The translations under genes were made by a program, and so were the position numbers. Positions 1-11,600 of a stretch of 64,000 nt of DNA are shown piece after piece. A model generated the notes under the pieces. That model saw only the letters and a program-made list of their open reading frames with translations, did no database searches and was not told the origin of the DNA. This DNA comes from Stercorarius parasiticus (taxonomy: Eukaryota; Chordata; Aves; Charadriiformes; Stercorariidae): contig VWZL01005008.1 of assembly GCA_013396915.1 (NCBI GenBank), forward strand, positions 434,001 through 498,000. Direction: 5' to 3'. The number at the start of each line of letters is the position of its first letter. Position 1 is the stretch's first letter.

Positions 1-515
1 TTTAGGAGCCTGGTTGACAGAGTCACTTGGGAGGCAGCCCTGAAGGGCAAAGGAATCCAGGAAGGCTGGACATTCTTCAAGGAGTAAATCTTAAAGGCCC
101 AGGAGCAGGCTGTCCTCATGTGCTGAAAGATGAGCTGGTGGGGAAAAAGACGTGCCTGGCTGAACAGACAGCTTTAGCTGGAACTCAGGAAAAAAAGAGT
201 TTATGACCTTTGGAAGAAGGGGCGGGCAACTCAGGACTACAAGGAGGTCATGAGGTTGTGCAGGGAGAAAATTAGAAGGGCCAAAGTCCAACTAGATCTT
301 AATCTGGCTACTGCCATAAAAGACAATTAAAAAAATATTTCTATAAATATATTAGCAACAAAAGGAGGGCTAAGGAGAATCTCTATCCTTTATTGGATGC
401 GAGGGAAACATAGTGACCAAGGATGAGGAAAAGGCTAAGGTACTTAATGCCTTCTTTGCCTCAGTCTTTAACAGTAAGACCATTTCCAACCTAAATGACT
501 CTATGATTCTATGGT
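1..515 (+). mobile_element. CR1 LINE fragment, ORF2 linker region joined to a 3' tail
   Basis: The plus strand reads like the part of CR1 ORF2 between the endonuclease and reverse-transcriptase domains. Typical phrases are a lysine/arginine-rich stretch around 130-290 and the segment near 430-480 that encodes the usual run up to the reverse transcriptase (CTTCTTTGCCTCAGTCTTTA). Stops and small indels interrupt the frame, so it is dead. At about 490-515 it passes directly into CTCTATGATTCTATGG, which resembles the extreme 3' end of CR1, so the reverse transcriptase and most of the 3'UTR are missing. The left end lies outside the window. Family assignment is by recognition, not alignment. Confidence 0.75.
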
Positions 516-3500
516 AACTGCAGGTTTAAGTTTTTCAAAAGAATCTGGGCTTCACATCTCTTTCCTTGTGGTAAAACAGTCCACCATTTTTAATCCTTTT
601 GGAATATGTTCTAGAGTATTCAGTGAAGCTGGAAAGAATTACAGAGCAATCAAATGTACATATCGTGGGAACTCAGCTCTCCCCTAACAGTGGTGTTATT
701 GCAAACAATCTCATTACAATTCTTCTATATAAAAATAATGCAGAGAACTCAGCATACACAGCCCACAAGATTACACAATAGCACTTGCATTTTTGTAGAA
801 CTGAAAGGAAAAATAGCACTTCTTACAAAGTTCATGCCCTCAAGACTATCTGCGTTTTCCATTTGGATATTGTGAACAGGCAGACACTGTCCCTACAAAA
901 CCCTCTTTAAAGGAGATAAGTGCTGATAGCATGGCCATGGCTGGGGCTATCCCGCCTCAAGACAGAGGCCATCACTTGACTGGCCCCGTCCAGCCATACT
1001 GCCCACAGGGAACTGGCCCCACCAATGTGAGGTCTGACTCTGCTGACACTCTACAACCCTTCTTTTTCTAGCATGTGGTTTTTTGGAGCCTCCTTACAGT
1101 ATTTTCCTCTTCTACATGCTTTTCACCTACACCATCCTTCATTAAAAATGGCATCCAAAACACCTGACAGTATTATCAAAAGAATATTATCAATGATGTC
1201 ATGAAGGAATACTATTAATTTTCAAGCACAGAGGCCTTTTTGCTTCTTCCAGCAATAAATCCGAATTTATGATAGAATTTTGAATGTCTCACAGTTCTTC
1301 AACACCCAGCACTGGGATGTGGGAAGACTAATTTTCAGAGAAATTACTAAATGTTCAAGGAAGCTCTCATGCACAATTGGACTTTCATTTCACTGCTGGC
1401 CCTACTGACCTCAGTGAGCACTGCTGCTCGCATAAACTGGCAGTACAGAAATACGCTGTCACTAAAGAGAATTAAAAAAAAAAAAACAAAACACTACTTA
1501 ATCTCCAAAACATTTTATGTCATTTGAAAGAAATAAGAAGGTTACTGGAAGTACAGAACCACTACTATGTAATATCATTTGAAGTGTCCTTCATTGGACC
1601 CAATGCCTTTGGAAAATGCTATTTAAGATGAGCTGTTCAAGAATGCAAATCTTTGCCTCATTTCCAGCACAACCCTCACTGTCTCTCCCTCTCCCGCATA
1701 TATGCACGTAAAACCAAAATTGTTATCAACGTAATTTGTAATCTAAAGAAACACTAGCACATTAAGAGCTCCTCCTAAAATATGACAAAATAAACATCAG
1801 AGGAAAAAACAAAAAACGTTTTTCATACACCAACTACCTCAACTTGAGGACAGAATTTTCTTGGTTCATTTACTTTCCAGCAGAGCTGCAGGCATGAAGC
1901 TTCCATAAGGGTTAGTCTTGTATAAAAACATCAAGCCATGAATTTTGCTGACTGTCCGCTCTTTACCTCTCCAAATAAATAGTGCTTATGCCTTTAGGGT
2001 GTCATGTAACTCTGCTCTTCAGTGCTGGATTCTCTGTTTCTGCAGCACTTTGTAACAGTACAGCTCCCTGCAGCAAGCTTGCTGGAAATAAATAAAATGT
2101 AAAGTTGCTACGGCTCCAATGCAAAGATGAATAGGAAAGCCCTTCTGGATAAATAAGGATACCATTTTTAAGGAATCAAATAGAGAATGAGCCTTAATGC
2201 TAATCACAAAGAGAGAAACAGGAAAAAAAACATGTTTAAAGTGACTCTGCACAGCTGATAAAGAGGCATTTTTATTAAATAGCTGTATTATCATAAAGCC
2301 TTCAAAGTTCTAACTTGAACTTTTTGAATAAGACTGTAGCCAGAGCATATTCTGTCAGAGAACCATCCATTAGCTCAAGAAAACAGCTGTAGAACAAGAG
2401 TAAAGAGAAGAAAAAATCACAGACCCTTGCTGTTGCTCTACTGAAGTGAGGTCAGAACACATCTGCTCTTTCTAGGGCTGGAAAATAAACTGCAGCTGGC
2501 TGACACCAGGCGAGCCAGGCAGCCCACCAATGGACCTTCAGCTATTCATGTTCAGAAGAACCATTCATTCTTCTCAGCCGGGTTGTTCTTTAAAACCACA
2601 TATTCATTCCAGTTTATTTTGACCTAGCAGCTGCCTAATTACAAGACTTTTCTATTATGCAGCATCTCTCTCACACAATATCCACTCCTTTCTCTCTCTT
2701 TCATCTGCGCTACCTTTGAGGCATGATTCTTTCACACCAGTACGAGCACATCAGTTTCAAATGACCTCCTCTTCTCCTGTTTTCTCAGGGAACATGTCAG
2801 CCTGCTCAACTTCAAAGGCTCCCAGTCTTGCCAGGGGATGAAATGCTGCAGGGGCAGAGGAAGCTGAGAGATGTGTCCCACCTCCCAGGCCAAAGGATGC
2901 ACTGACTGGTCATTTAATTCACATCAGGGAAAATTTTTCTTATGACCCATTTCTAAACATGACAGCATTTTTGCAGTTTGAAAGAATAAAGCAGACAACA
3001 TAACCACTACAATACTATTCAAGTCTAATTGTGAAAAGAGTGGTTTTGCAAAACCTACTAAATGCACGCTAATTTATCCACGGAATTTGCCTATATATAT
3101 TTTGACCAGTGCCTACACGAAAACAAAAGAAAACAACCTTTTCTTCCCAAAATTTCATGCAATAACACTCTCTGCTCAGTAAACCGTTACTGGGAATGGG
3201 CATCATACAATACCAATCATCTGCAGTTGATGCCACAGAAGCACTAACCACGCACTAGCAATTTTTTGATGCCTTCATAGGCTGAAAACCAGGTCTGTCT
3301 TTCTCAGGAGCAAAGACTTCCTTGATTAAGAAGTCAGGAGATGAGGTGTAGCTGTAGAACTGTAAGCATAAAGGCTTTAACCACTTACAGGACAGACAGA
3401 CTGCAGCCTTGGAACCATAACAAACGGAGAACACGCTTGCACCCGCGAGCCCACTCCCACAAGTCTGGAGACTCCCACTACAACATAAGGAACTAACAGG

Positions 3501-6019
3501 GATAAAACCCCACAAACAGCAGTCTGAGTAGTGTGAAGCCCCATCATGAAGAACTGTGGTTATGACAGCCAAATTAAAATATGGCGTTTTGGCAAAAAGG
3601 ACTGGTAAATATTTGTCTTCTGTATGGGACTCTAACAAAACTCACAAGGCAACAAGTTCTTACAAATTTAAGCTTAGTTTAAGTCTACATAATATCCATA
3701 TTTTTACATTTTTCCTAAAGTTAAGTGAAGAGTTCTATTACAGCAGCATGGCACAATTGGCATGAACTGTAGTAAGTATCCACATTTGTGAACTGTGGCT
3801 CACCAGACTTATTCTGGTCTCCCTACTACAGTTATAGCTGGATTGCATTTGACTGCAAGAGATTTATGCCCAATAATTATTTCTTTTATTTCCCAACACC
3901 GCCACAGATAGAGCTATATCTTCTGGAATAAAAAAAAAAAACACGCTTTAATAGAATGAATTTTGAAAAGCTTTCATTGCTCACATCCACTTGCACGCTA
4001 ACAGCAAATACATGTGGCAATCCTTGTTTGTTTTTTGAGAAGGGGTCCTATTTTCAACTCAGTGTAATCCCTTGCTCCATCTGCGTTAAAGACATCACAC
4101 ACATTATTGAAACCTGCCTAACAAAGAAAACGGCATCGATAGTGAAGGTCCTGCAATGTGAATTCATTTAGAGTTCTTGAAATTAAGGGGTTGTGAATGA
4201 ATCAAAACTCCAGAAGAAGCTAATAAAACTTGACAAATGAGCAAGACTGAGACAGATAAGATTTACTGTGGTCAGGTACAGCATAATAAATCTTTCTGGA
4301 TACCAAAAAGAATCACTTAGACTGTTCGCATAGACAGATAGATTCTAAATTAATCGGAACATCTCAGGGGAACTATCTAGCATCACTGTGGATGGCTCCC
4401 CAGAAATACCTGTTCAATGTGAAACAGCAACTCAAAAAGCAAGAAATTAGACTGGTTTAGAAAGGGAGATGGTATTGTTGTCTTTTCACACAGACCAATG
4501 ACATGTTACAGTTTCATTCTGATACTGTCAGGAAAAAGGGACGAGTGCCCATTAAAAGAAAGACCAAATATCTTAACAGAAGCAATAGGAACATGTGAAA
4601 AACAGCCCCAATCCTGCTGCAGACCAAATTATTTATTCTTCAAAACAGAGGAAACTAATAGCAGAACACAAGTATTTCAAAATCGAGCCATATAAAATCC
4701 TAGTTAGGAGTAGCTTATACGACTGCTCTTAGTAATAGCAAAACGTATCTTCTTCATTCCAGGAAGATGACTTCGGTTCAACTGATTACAACCCTATTTA
4801 GCAGCCTAATTCCACCATGCCCATTCTGTTTTCATACTACTAGGACCAAAGAGATTCTGCTAAGGCAGCTCCATGACACTATGATTGAACCAATGCCGTT
4901 CCCAAAAGAAGAAGAGTATTTTGGAACTGAATAAGCAACAAGGGGATGAGGTATCATTACTGGGGATGACACCGATAGTTATGTTACTTTTTTTTTTTTT
5001 TTGTAAAGCAAAACTTGCCTCTTTCATGATAAGATAATCCTACTTTGCCAAAGGAAGGACACAAGAGCTGATTTGCTTTGCACAAGAAGCATTATGGATC
5101 TCTTACTAAAATGTTAACTTAAAATCTACCATGACATCAAATGAAGAGGAAACAGTTGCAGGTCTGTTGGTTTAAGACAACATCTGTCTCATCTAGAAGA
5201 GACACTGTTTTTATACCAGATGTTTTGATTTAGATATTTCCAGCTTAAAAAAAAAAAAAAAACAAAAAACAAAACCAAATAGCCACAAACAAAAAAAAAA
5301 CGAACACCACAAACCTTTAAGCACCCCAGAACAACTTCCTATGATTTTGATTACTCTCATTGTATCTTGTTGCTCCTCCTTCTCTATCTTCATCTTCTCA
5401 CTCACTCGTGTTGTGAGACCATCATATCTCATCAAGATAGGCCTCATTCATCTTCCTGAGGCTAGATCACATTCCTTCCATATTTCAGCCTAAGCCTTTG
5501 GTTTTTCTCCAGTGTTTTAATCTTTTTTCATAGGTTTCAAGCTGTTTCTTCTTGCTGTTCCTGAATTGTTCAGATCAATCCCATATTGGACGCAATATAA
5601 AAGCAGCAGAAGCTAATGTGTAGCACACCTTCATGATACTCACTCACCTGGATGGCCAGACACTTGAGAACAGACTTAACCCTTTGGACCACGTCATAAT
5701 GCCACAAACCAAACTCAGATGATGCTCATCCCAGCCCTCACATCTTTCAAAGATGTTCCTGCCTGATGAGACGTGACTCCCTCGTTTTGTTACTATGATC
5801 TGTATTCTTGCTCCCAATATGTATGACCATACACTTGGCAAAGCTGATCTGCCTAGTGTCTGCCCTTCCAAAGTACACAAGCAATCCACACTTTTTTTTT
5901 TTTTAATACTAGTGACTCCACTAGAAACACACATATTTGATAAGGCTTCAATTTACAGTGATATTTCTAGGACTTCTCACAGGCAGTTTGTAATTTTTGT
6001 AATGGCTTTTTCTCATTTT
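516..6019. other. Non-coding, AT-rich sequence without recognisable genes
   Basis: No exon, RNA gene or clear repeat was recognised here. Short open frames occur on both strands, the longest 127 codons on the minus strand near 3255-3638. They show no familiar domain and no supporting splice pattern. Homopolymer runs include T at about 4988-5002 and 5889-5904 and an A/C-rich tract near 5245-5300. The part from about 5440 to 6019 may be a further degraded extension of the old LINE that follows, but I could not match it. Given the SERGEF exon further right on the minus strand, this is probably intron or downstream intergenic DNA. Confidence 0.6.
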
Positions 6020-6760
6020 TTAGTGGTTGTTATTGTCATTTTGTATCTTTATAATTTCCTGATCAGAATGTCATACACTGTCTAGCCAAATGCCTGACAG
6101 AAATTCAAGTATATTACATCAGCATTTGAAAATCTAAGTATGTTACATCTGCATTTGACATTGATACATTTATCAAACTTTCATTTCATAAAAAATAAGT
6201 ATCACATTAGTTTGACAAGATATATTTTCCATAGCCCCATACTCACTGCAAGCAAGTACATTATCATCCTTTAAACCTTTATTGATCAAAATTCATGTCA
6301 GCCATGCCATTACTTTGGCCAAGGCAAATACCAGGCTGACAGGCCTATAATTATTTGAGTCATCTTGTTCAACCTTTTAAAATATTGGCCGAGCACTGTC
6401 TTTCAACCAGTCTTATGAAACTTCCCTGACGTTCTGGAAAAAAAAAAAGTTATCAGCATCAACAACCTAGAAAGCGCTTTGGCCATCTCTCATAAAACTC
6501 TGAAATGGAAATGTTTCAGCCTTGATTTTTAAAGTTCTACCTCTAGAGGCTGAGTAAATGTTAGTATGGAGAAGGGAATCTCATCACTGTATGATACTGC
6601 TGCTTTTTCCCCAAATGCAAAACAGAAATTACTACTAATGTAAAATTTGCCTTGCCATGGTTTGATGTTTTGCCAATAGATATATTTAAGATGTTTTAGT
6701 ATTAACAGTGCATAGTCTCCTGTATTTGCCTTTGAGAGCAAACTCACCCACATTATCACA
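6020..6760 (-). mobile_element. Old, degraded CR1/L3-like LINE, reverse-transcriptase region
   Basis: Read on the minus strand, the sequence follows the common sauropsid CR1/L3-type pattern. About 6330-6440 corresponds to the reverse-transcriptase entry region (the block usually encoding VVPIFKKG..NYRPVSLTS, seen here as CCAGGCTGACAGGCCTATAA on the plus strand). About 6190-6240 and 6050-6110 correspond to the following blocks, with a recognisable relic of the AFDTV-type motif. The part from 6440 to 6760 matches the upstream linker. No long open frame survives, so this is an ancient insertion. A 29-bp tandem duplication lies inside it at 6107-6164. The outer limits are approximate. Confidence 0.65.
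6107..6164. repeat. 29-bp tandem duplication inside the old LINE
   Basis: Units 6107-6135 and 6136-6164 begin AAGTATATTACATC and AAGTATGTTACATC. They differ at a few positions, mostly at the right end of the unit. The duplication falls inside the degraded LINE, where related copies carry a single version of this segment, so it probably arose after insertion. Confidence 0.75.
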
Positions 6761-7704
6761 GCTCTTTTCCTATCCCTACTAGATGGCGCTTGTCATCCTG
6801 TGATGTGGTGGCTCATGGCAGGCTGCAGTCAGTGCCTTATCTTATATTTTGTTTCAGGGGAGTGGAGAGGATTTCCCACCTGTTGGACACACCTTAAGAT
6901 CTCTTATTTCCAACTTGTTAATGACTGAGGAACAGGTAATGCAGTTTTTAATATGAAATGTCCCTTTCAATCCTCTGAGTACACTTGATTCTTCCTAAAT
7001 AAATTGTAATCAGAGACATTGACATTGCAATCACACAACTTTTTCCATAAGGTTTCATATTGAAATATCTTGTTGCATAAAGGCTTAAAGGAGAGTATTT
7101 TAATCTTTGATACAGACTACAAGGGAGTTGGCTAACCTAAACAAGGTGGGGAGGGCAGAGATACTGTAGGTAACTTCCTGCATTAATTCATCTGTCCTTC
7201 CGCTACTCAGTCAGATTACAATATTCCCACATGCACAGAAGTCAGCCTCCCATTCTCCTACTGTTAAATCATATTTTTCCTTCCATTCTCACAGGGTGGC
7301 TCTGTAACAGCGCACAGGAATCATCAAGACAGACAAGACAATTTTTCAAATAACATTTTATGAACAGTGCTGTATACTCATTATAAAAAAGAATCAATAC
7401 TTCAAAATAACTCCTAAAGACAGGAACACATTCTTCAATTAATACATCTAGAGAGTCACTGTGAAATACTCTGATCAGAAATCCCTTTACAAGACCTGTT
7501 TTCCTTTCAATTTATAAAATACCACCTAAATAATATGCGGTTTTAAAATTCCAGCTTCATCTGATGCAACAGTCTATGCCACTAGATAGAATACAAAACT
7601 ATAGAAACTCTGAAGAATGGAGATTTAACATATTTTATTAAAGTAGCAGCATTTTTGCAACAGATGAAAAGTACTACAGGCTATATTAAAGTCAGCAGCC
7701 CGTC
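6761..7704. other. Non-coding sequence, nothing recognised
   Basis: AT-rich sequence with only short open frames and no recognised repeat or exon. It is probably part of a SERGEF intron or 3' flank. Confidence 0.5.
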
Positions 7705-8467
7705 AGATTTCACAGAATCACCAAATGCTAGGGGTGGGAAGGCACCTTCAGAGATCACCTAGAGGCCAAACCCCCTGCCAAAGCAGGTTCACCTACAGAA
7801 GATTCAACAGGAATGCATCCAGGTGAGTTTTGAATACCTCCAGAGAAGGAGGCTCCACAACCTCTCTGGGCAGCCTGTTCCAGGGCTCTGGCACCCTCAC
7901 AGTAAAGAAATTTTTCCTCATGGTCAGACAGAATCTCCTGCGTTACAGTCTGCACCCATTGCCCCTTGTCCTGTCGCTGGGCACCACTGAAAAGAGCCTG
8001 GCCCCATCCTCTTGACACCTGCCCTTTAGATATTTATAAGCATTAATGAGATCCCCTCTCAGTCTTCTCTTCTCCAGGCTGAACAGACCCAGGTCTCTCA
8101 GCCTTCCCTCTGGAGAGAGATCCTCCAGTCCCTTGATCATCTTTGGAGCCCTCCACTGGACTCTCTCCAGTAGTTCCTTGTCTGTCTTGAACTAGGGAGC
8201 CCAGAACTGGACACAGTACTCCAGATGTGGCCTCACCAGGGCAGAGTAGAGAGACAGTATGACCGCCCTCAACCTGCTTGCCATGCTTTTCATAATGCGC
8301 CCCAGAATACCCTTGGCCTTCTTGGTCACAACGGCNTCACCACTAATTACAGGCCTCCGACTAGACTGAGCTGCTGATCACAACCATCTGAGCTCTGCCA
8401 TTCAGCCAGTTCTCAATCCACCTCACTGTCCACTCATCTAACCCACACTTCCTAAGCTTACCTTACT
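7705..8467 (-). mobile_element. CR1 LINE, 5'-truncated, with internal gap at an N
   Basis: On the minus strand this runs from the CR1 reverse transcriptase to the 3' end. From 8464 down to about 8337 it encodes the DEWTVRWIENWLNGRAQ-like part of the reverse transcriptase. After the N at 8336 it resumes much further on, in the [23 protein letters not shown] C-terminal part, and continues through [13 protein letters not shown] and [10 protein letters not shown] to the 3'UTR, ending at about 7710 in AGCATTTGGTGATTCTGTGA. Roughly 130 codons between the two parts are absent, whether by true deletion or an unfilled assembly gap. The remaining frame contains stops, so the element is dead. Confidence 0.85.
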
Positions 8468-8483
8468 TCACCACTAATTACAG
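8337..8483. repeat. 16-bp direct repeat flanking the 5' part of the CR1
   Basis: The identical string TCACCACTAATTACAG occurs at 8337-8352 and 8468-8483. The first copy is normal CR1 sequence, immediately right of the N at 8336. The second lies just beyond the point where CR1 homology stops (about 8467). It is therefore not an ordinary target-site duplication of the whole element, which would flank 7705 and 8467. Confidence 0.8.
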
Positions 8484-8544
8484 AACACACTCACCTCTCA
8501 TGCATTTGTAATTCAAAGTGGCATCCACCTTTAGATAGAGAGAC

Positions 8545-8661
8545 GGGTAGACATAGTGCTTAGAGACAGGGTTTAGTGATGGCTTTTGTCAGAATTATGT
8601 TGATGGTTGGACCAGATGATCTGAAAGGTCCCTTCCAACCTAGGCAATTCTATGATTCTAA
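8545..8661 (+). mobile_element. CR1 3'-end fragment
   Basis: The plus strand carries a short CR1 3'UTR: a GTTGATGGTTGGACCAGATG block, then GGTCCCTTCCAACC, then the terminal ATTCTATGATTCTA. Only about 100 bp remain. It lies in the opposite orientation to the CR1 just to its left. The left edge is uncertain. Confidence 0.8.
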
Positions 8662-11600
8662 GTCAAGAGGCAGCATTTCTGCCTATCTGAGATTTCTGAA
8701 AGGTTCTCATTTAACCTGAAGTCACATATGCAGCCCAACTAAGAATAGCAACAACAATAAGGAAACCCCTTCCTGGATATTCTCAAACCTGATTAAACTG
8801 AAGCGTCACTGCATGACAGCTAAAACCCATCTCATCTGCCTTGAGTTCTCAGGCCATTAACTTCAGAAGCACTTTACTCTTACAATGAAGGTCATTGCAT
8901 GTGAAAGACTGAGAACTACCGCTTAAGCATCCTGTGAAGGAGGTGACTGTATGTGCTCACACACTGGCAAATACCATGAGTGTTGGAGTTTGCCAGTAGC
9001 TAAAATTTTTGCCATTCTGACTTGAGTGCACTGTGGCCTACGTACCATTCCTGGACACAGAGCTTACATGCTGTAAGCTTACACGATGCACACAGGCTTA
9101 CACATTTACTCCTTTGCCCAGCCTCCCCAATATCTGCTCTAAATACAAGCTACTTCCTCTTAACAGAGGTGCCACCTGTATGGCATGGCTGCCGTGCTAT
9201 TACAATGTTCAAATAACAATGGGAATTAAAGCATGTCGCTTCCAATGACTCCAAACGCATTTAACCACTGCATCTGTGGCAAATGCCACAAATACAAAAT
9301 AATCTTTACCACATACATTCATGTATTTTCTTCTTTTTCTGGACTTTTTTCCTTTTTCCATTCGTTCTCTCCTTTCACCTCTCCAGTCTCCTACTTCTCT
9401 TTCTGTGTGCTCATATAGACATTCTGACATAAAGGGCACCTTCCATTCCTTCGTAAGGACTGCAGAGCACAAGTGAAAAAACTACTAAGCTAAGCTATCA
9501 GCTGGGGAGGAGTGAAGGGGAATCTAATAAATGAGCAAATGGCGTGTGTGTATGTTGGAGATCACTTGAAAGTGAAAATAAGGCAGTAAAATACTCTGCA
9601 GATTTTCATGGCTGACTTTACTCTGTAGTCTGCAAGGGTAGAAAGATGTCCTAAAACTGAAAGGGAGCAAGGACAAAGTAAAGGGGTGTGCAAAGCGTCT
9701 CTTTTCCCTTCCTACCTTTGAAAATTATCAGGCTTTTTAAAAGTCCACATATATTGTTTCTCCATGCCCCCTCACCCCAGTTCCTCAATAAAGACCAACA
9801 AATCTTGTATGCAGGAGAAACCACACTACAACTGCTAATTTACCCATATAGAGGAACATATTTAGCATATCTTTGAATTTATCATTATTAGGAACATATA
9901 CAAGCCCATACTTAGAAGTTAAATTTCTATTTTGGACCTTCCTGAGTACAGAAGGCACTGCTAATTTTAAAACAAACAGAAAGACGAACAAGCTCAGAAT
10001 TATGTTGCACCTTTAAAAAGAATAAATTCAGTATATGACCGTGATCTTCAGAGTGCACAAATTATGCTTCTTAAAATAATTTTTAAAGGAATGATTTTCC
10101 ACGTGCTTTTCTACACAGGCTCCCTCTTGACTTAAAGGGAGCTAAGAAACATCAAAGGCTAAGTTGTTCATGAGACTGCCTGAAGAAAAAGGTTCTTTCA
10201 GGTCAGCACAAAGGGTAATAACATTCACCTCAGCAATTAAGGAAATTGTTTCCATCTCTACAGGCATCAGTCTCTTGAAAACTGAAGGAACAATGTATTC
10301 AACACAAACATGAATGAAATGTTGACCAGATTGAAAAAAATGACTAAAAATATACTTGGATAACAAAAGACTCTTTTGGAGGGGGAAAAAAATGAGTAGC
10401 TCGGCAATGCATTAGAATTATTTCCCTGGCTTCCATTCAGATGCTGTCCAAGTACAGCTTCATTGTTTGGCATGTCGCTTGCATCTCCTCACGTCACCTT
10501 CATTCTCTCACTCAGATAACCTACAGATAAAAATACACAGAGGCCTATTCTAGGATTCAGAAACATTAACCCAGTAGCCAGCAGCAAAAACTGGGGACTT
10601 CTTGATTCATAAAGAATTTTTAAAGCCCCTGTGAACTCCAGAGCGTAGGGAGGGTGAAAGCTCACATCAAACTGAGGCATACGACTCTTTCAGGTTCACT
10701 TACAAAGCAGGACGCGTTCGTTATTCACAGTGAGAGGGGCTTACCAGCCTACTGCGTCTACAACTTCCTAGCCTACTGCATCTACGACTTCCTACGGGAA
10801 GAAGGTGCAACGGAGGAAAGGGAATGCTCAATCTGAAATTTATTTCGTCAGCCTGCTACATCTTAGATTAATTACAGAAAGTTATTTCCCACTGCACTTC
10901 CACATCAATGAAATTTTTTGCTTCTCAAGCCTCTTTAATGCACAATGCTGGTCCCCCTCAGTCATCTGCCACTAAAACACAGCCAGCACAGAATAGGAGT
11001 GCACACACCTCAAAGTGTTCCGCAGAATATATATGAGGAAAGAAAAAAAAAACCAAACATATCCAGGTAAAATTGCAGAAGGGGATTCTCGTTGATGGAA
11101 CCCCCTGAGCACCCCCTCAACGTAGCAGAAACAGCACCATCAAGTAGATGGGGATTATAATTATTATTTTGGTTTAAGAAAGTGATGACCTTTTATGGTT
11201 ACAAATCAGAATAGCCAGCTCACTGTCCAGAGACGTGGGTAAAGGCCTCCTGCTGATGAACAGTCTTTCCAGCCCACCTTTCTGGCATCCCTTGTGTACT
11301 CCTTTCTGAGCCCTCCTCCACTGTGCAGCACATATCTTTTCCAGTCTTATTCTACTGCTCATCACTGCCGCCTCCCTGTCACAGAAAAAAGGCTCCTCTC
11401 CCTCTGCAGAGCAAGAAACAGGGCATATCCTGCCCTACTGTTATGTTGCTGCCTGCCTCTGCAAACCATCCTGGATTATCACTACAGAGCAACAGAGACT
11501 GAGCTTCAGCAAGACATCAGCTCCGCTTCCATTTTCAGCGTGGTTCTGTTTTGTTAAGCCACATGCCTAAACTTGTTGCCAACTAAAAGCAAAATAGGAA

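Noticed and set aside
3255..3638. 127-codon minus-strand open frame
   Set aside because: No recognisable motif and no splice context. Treated as chance.
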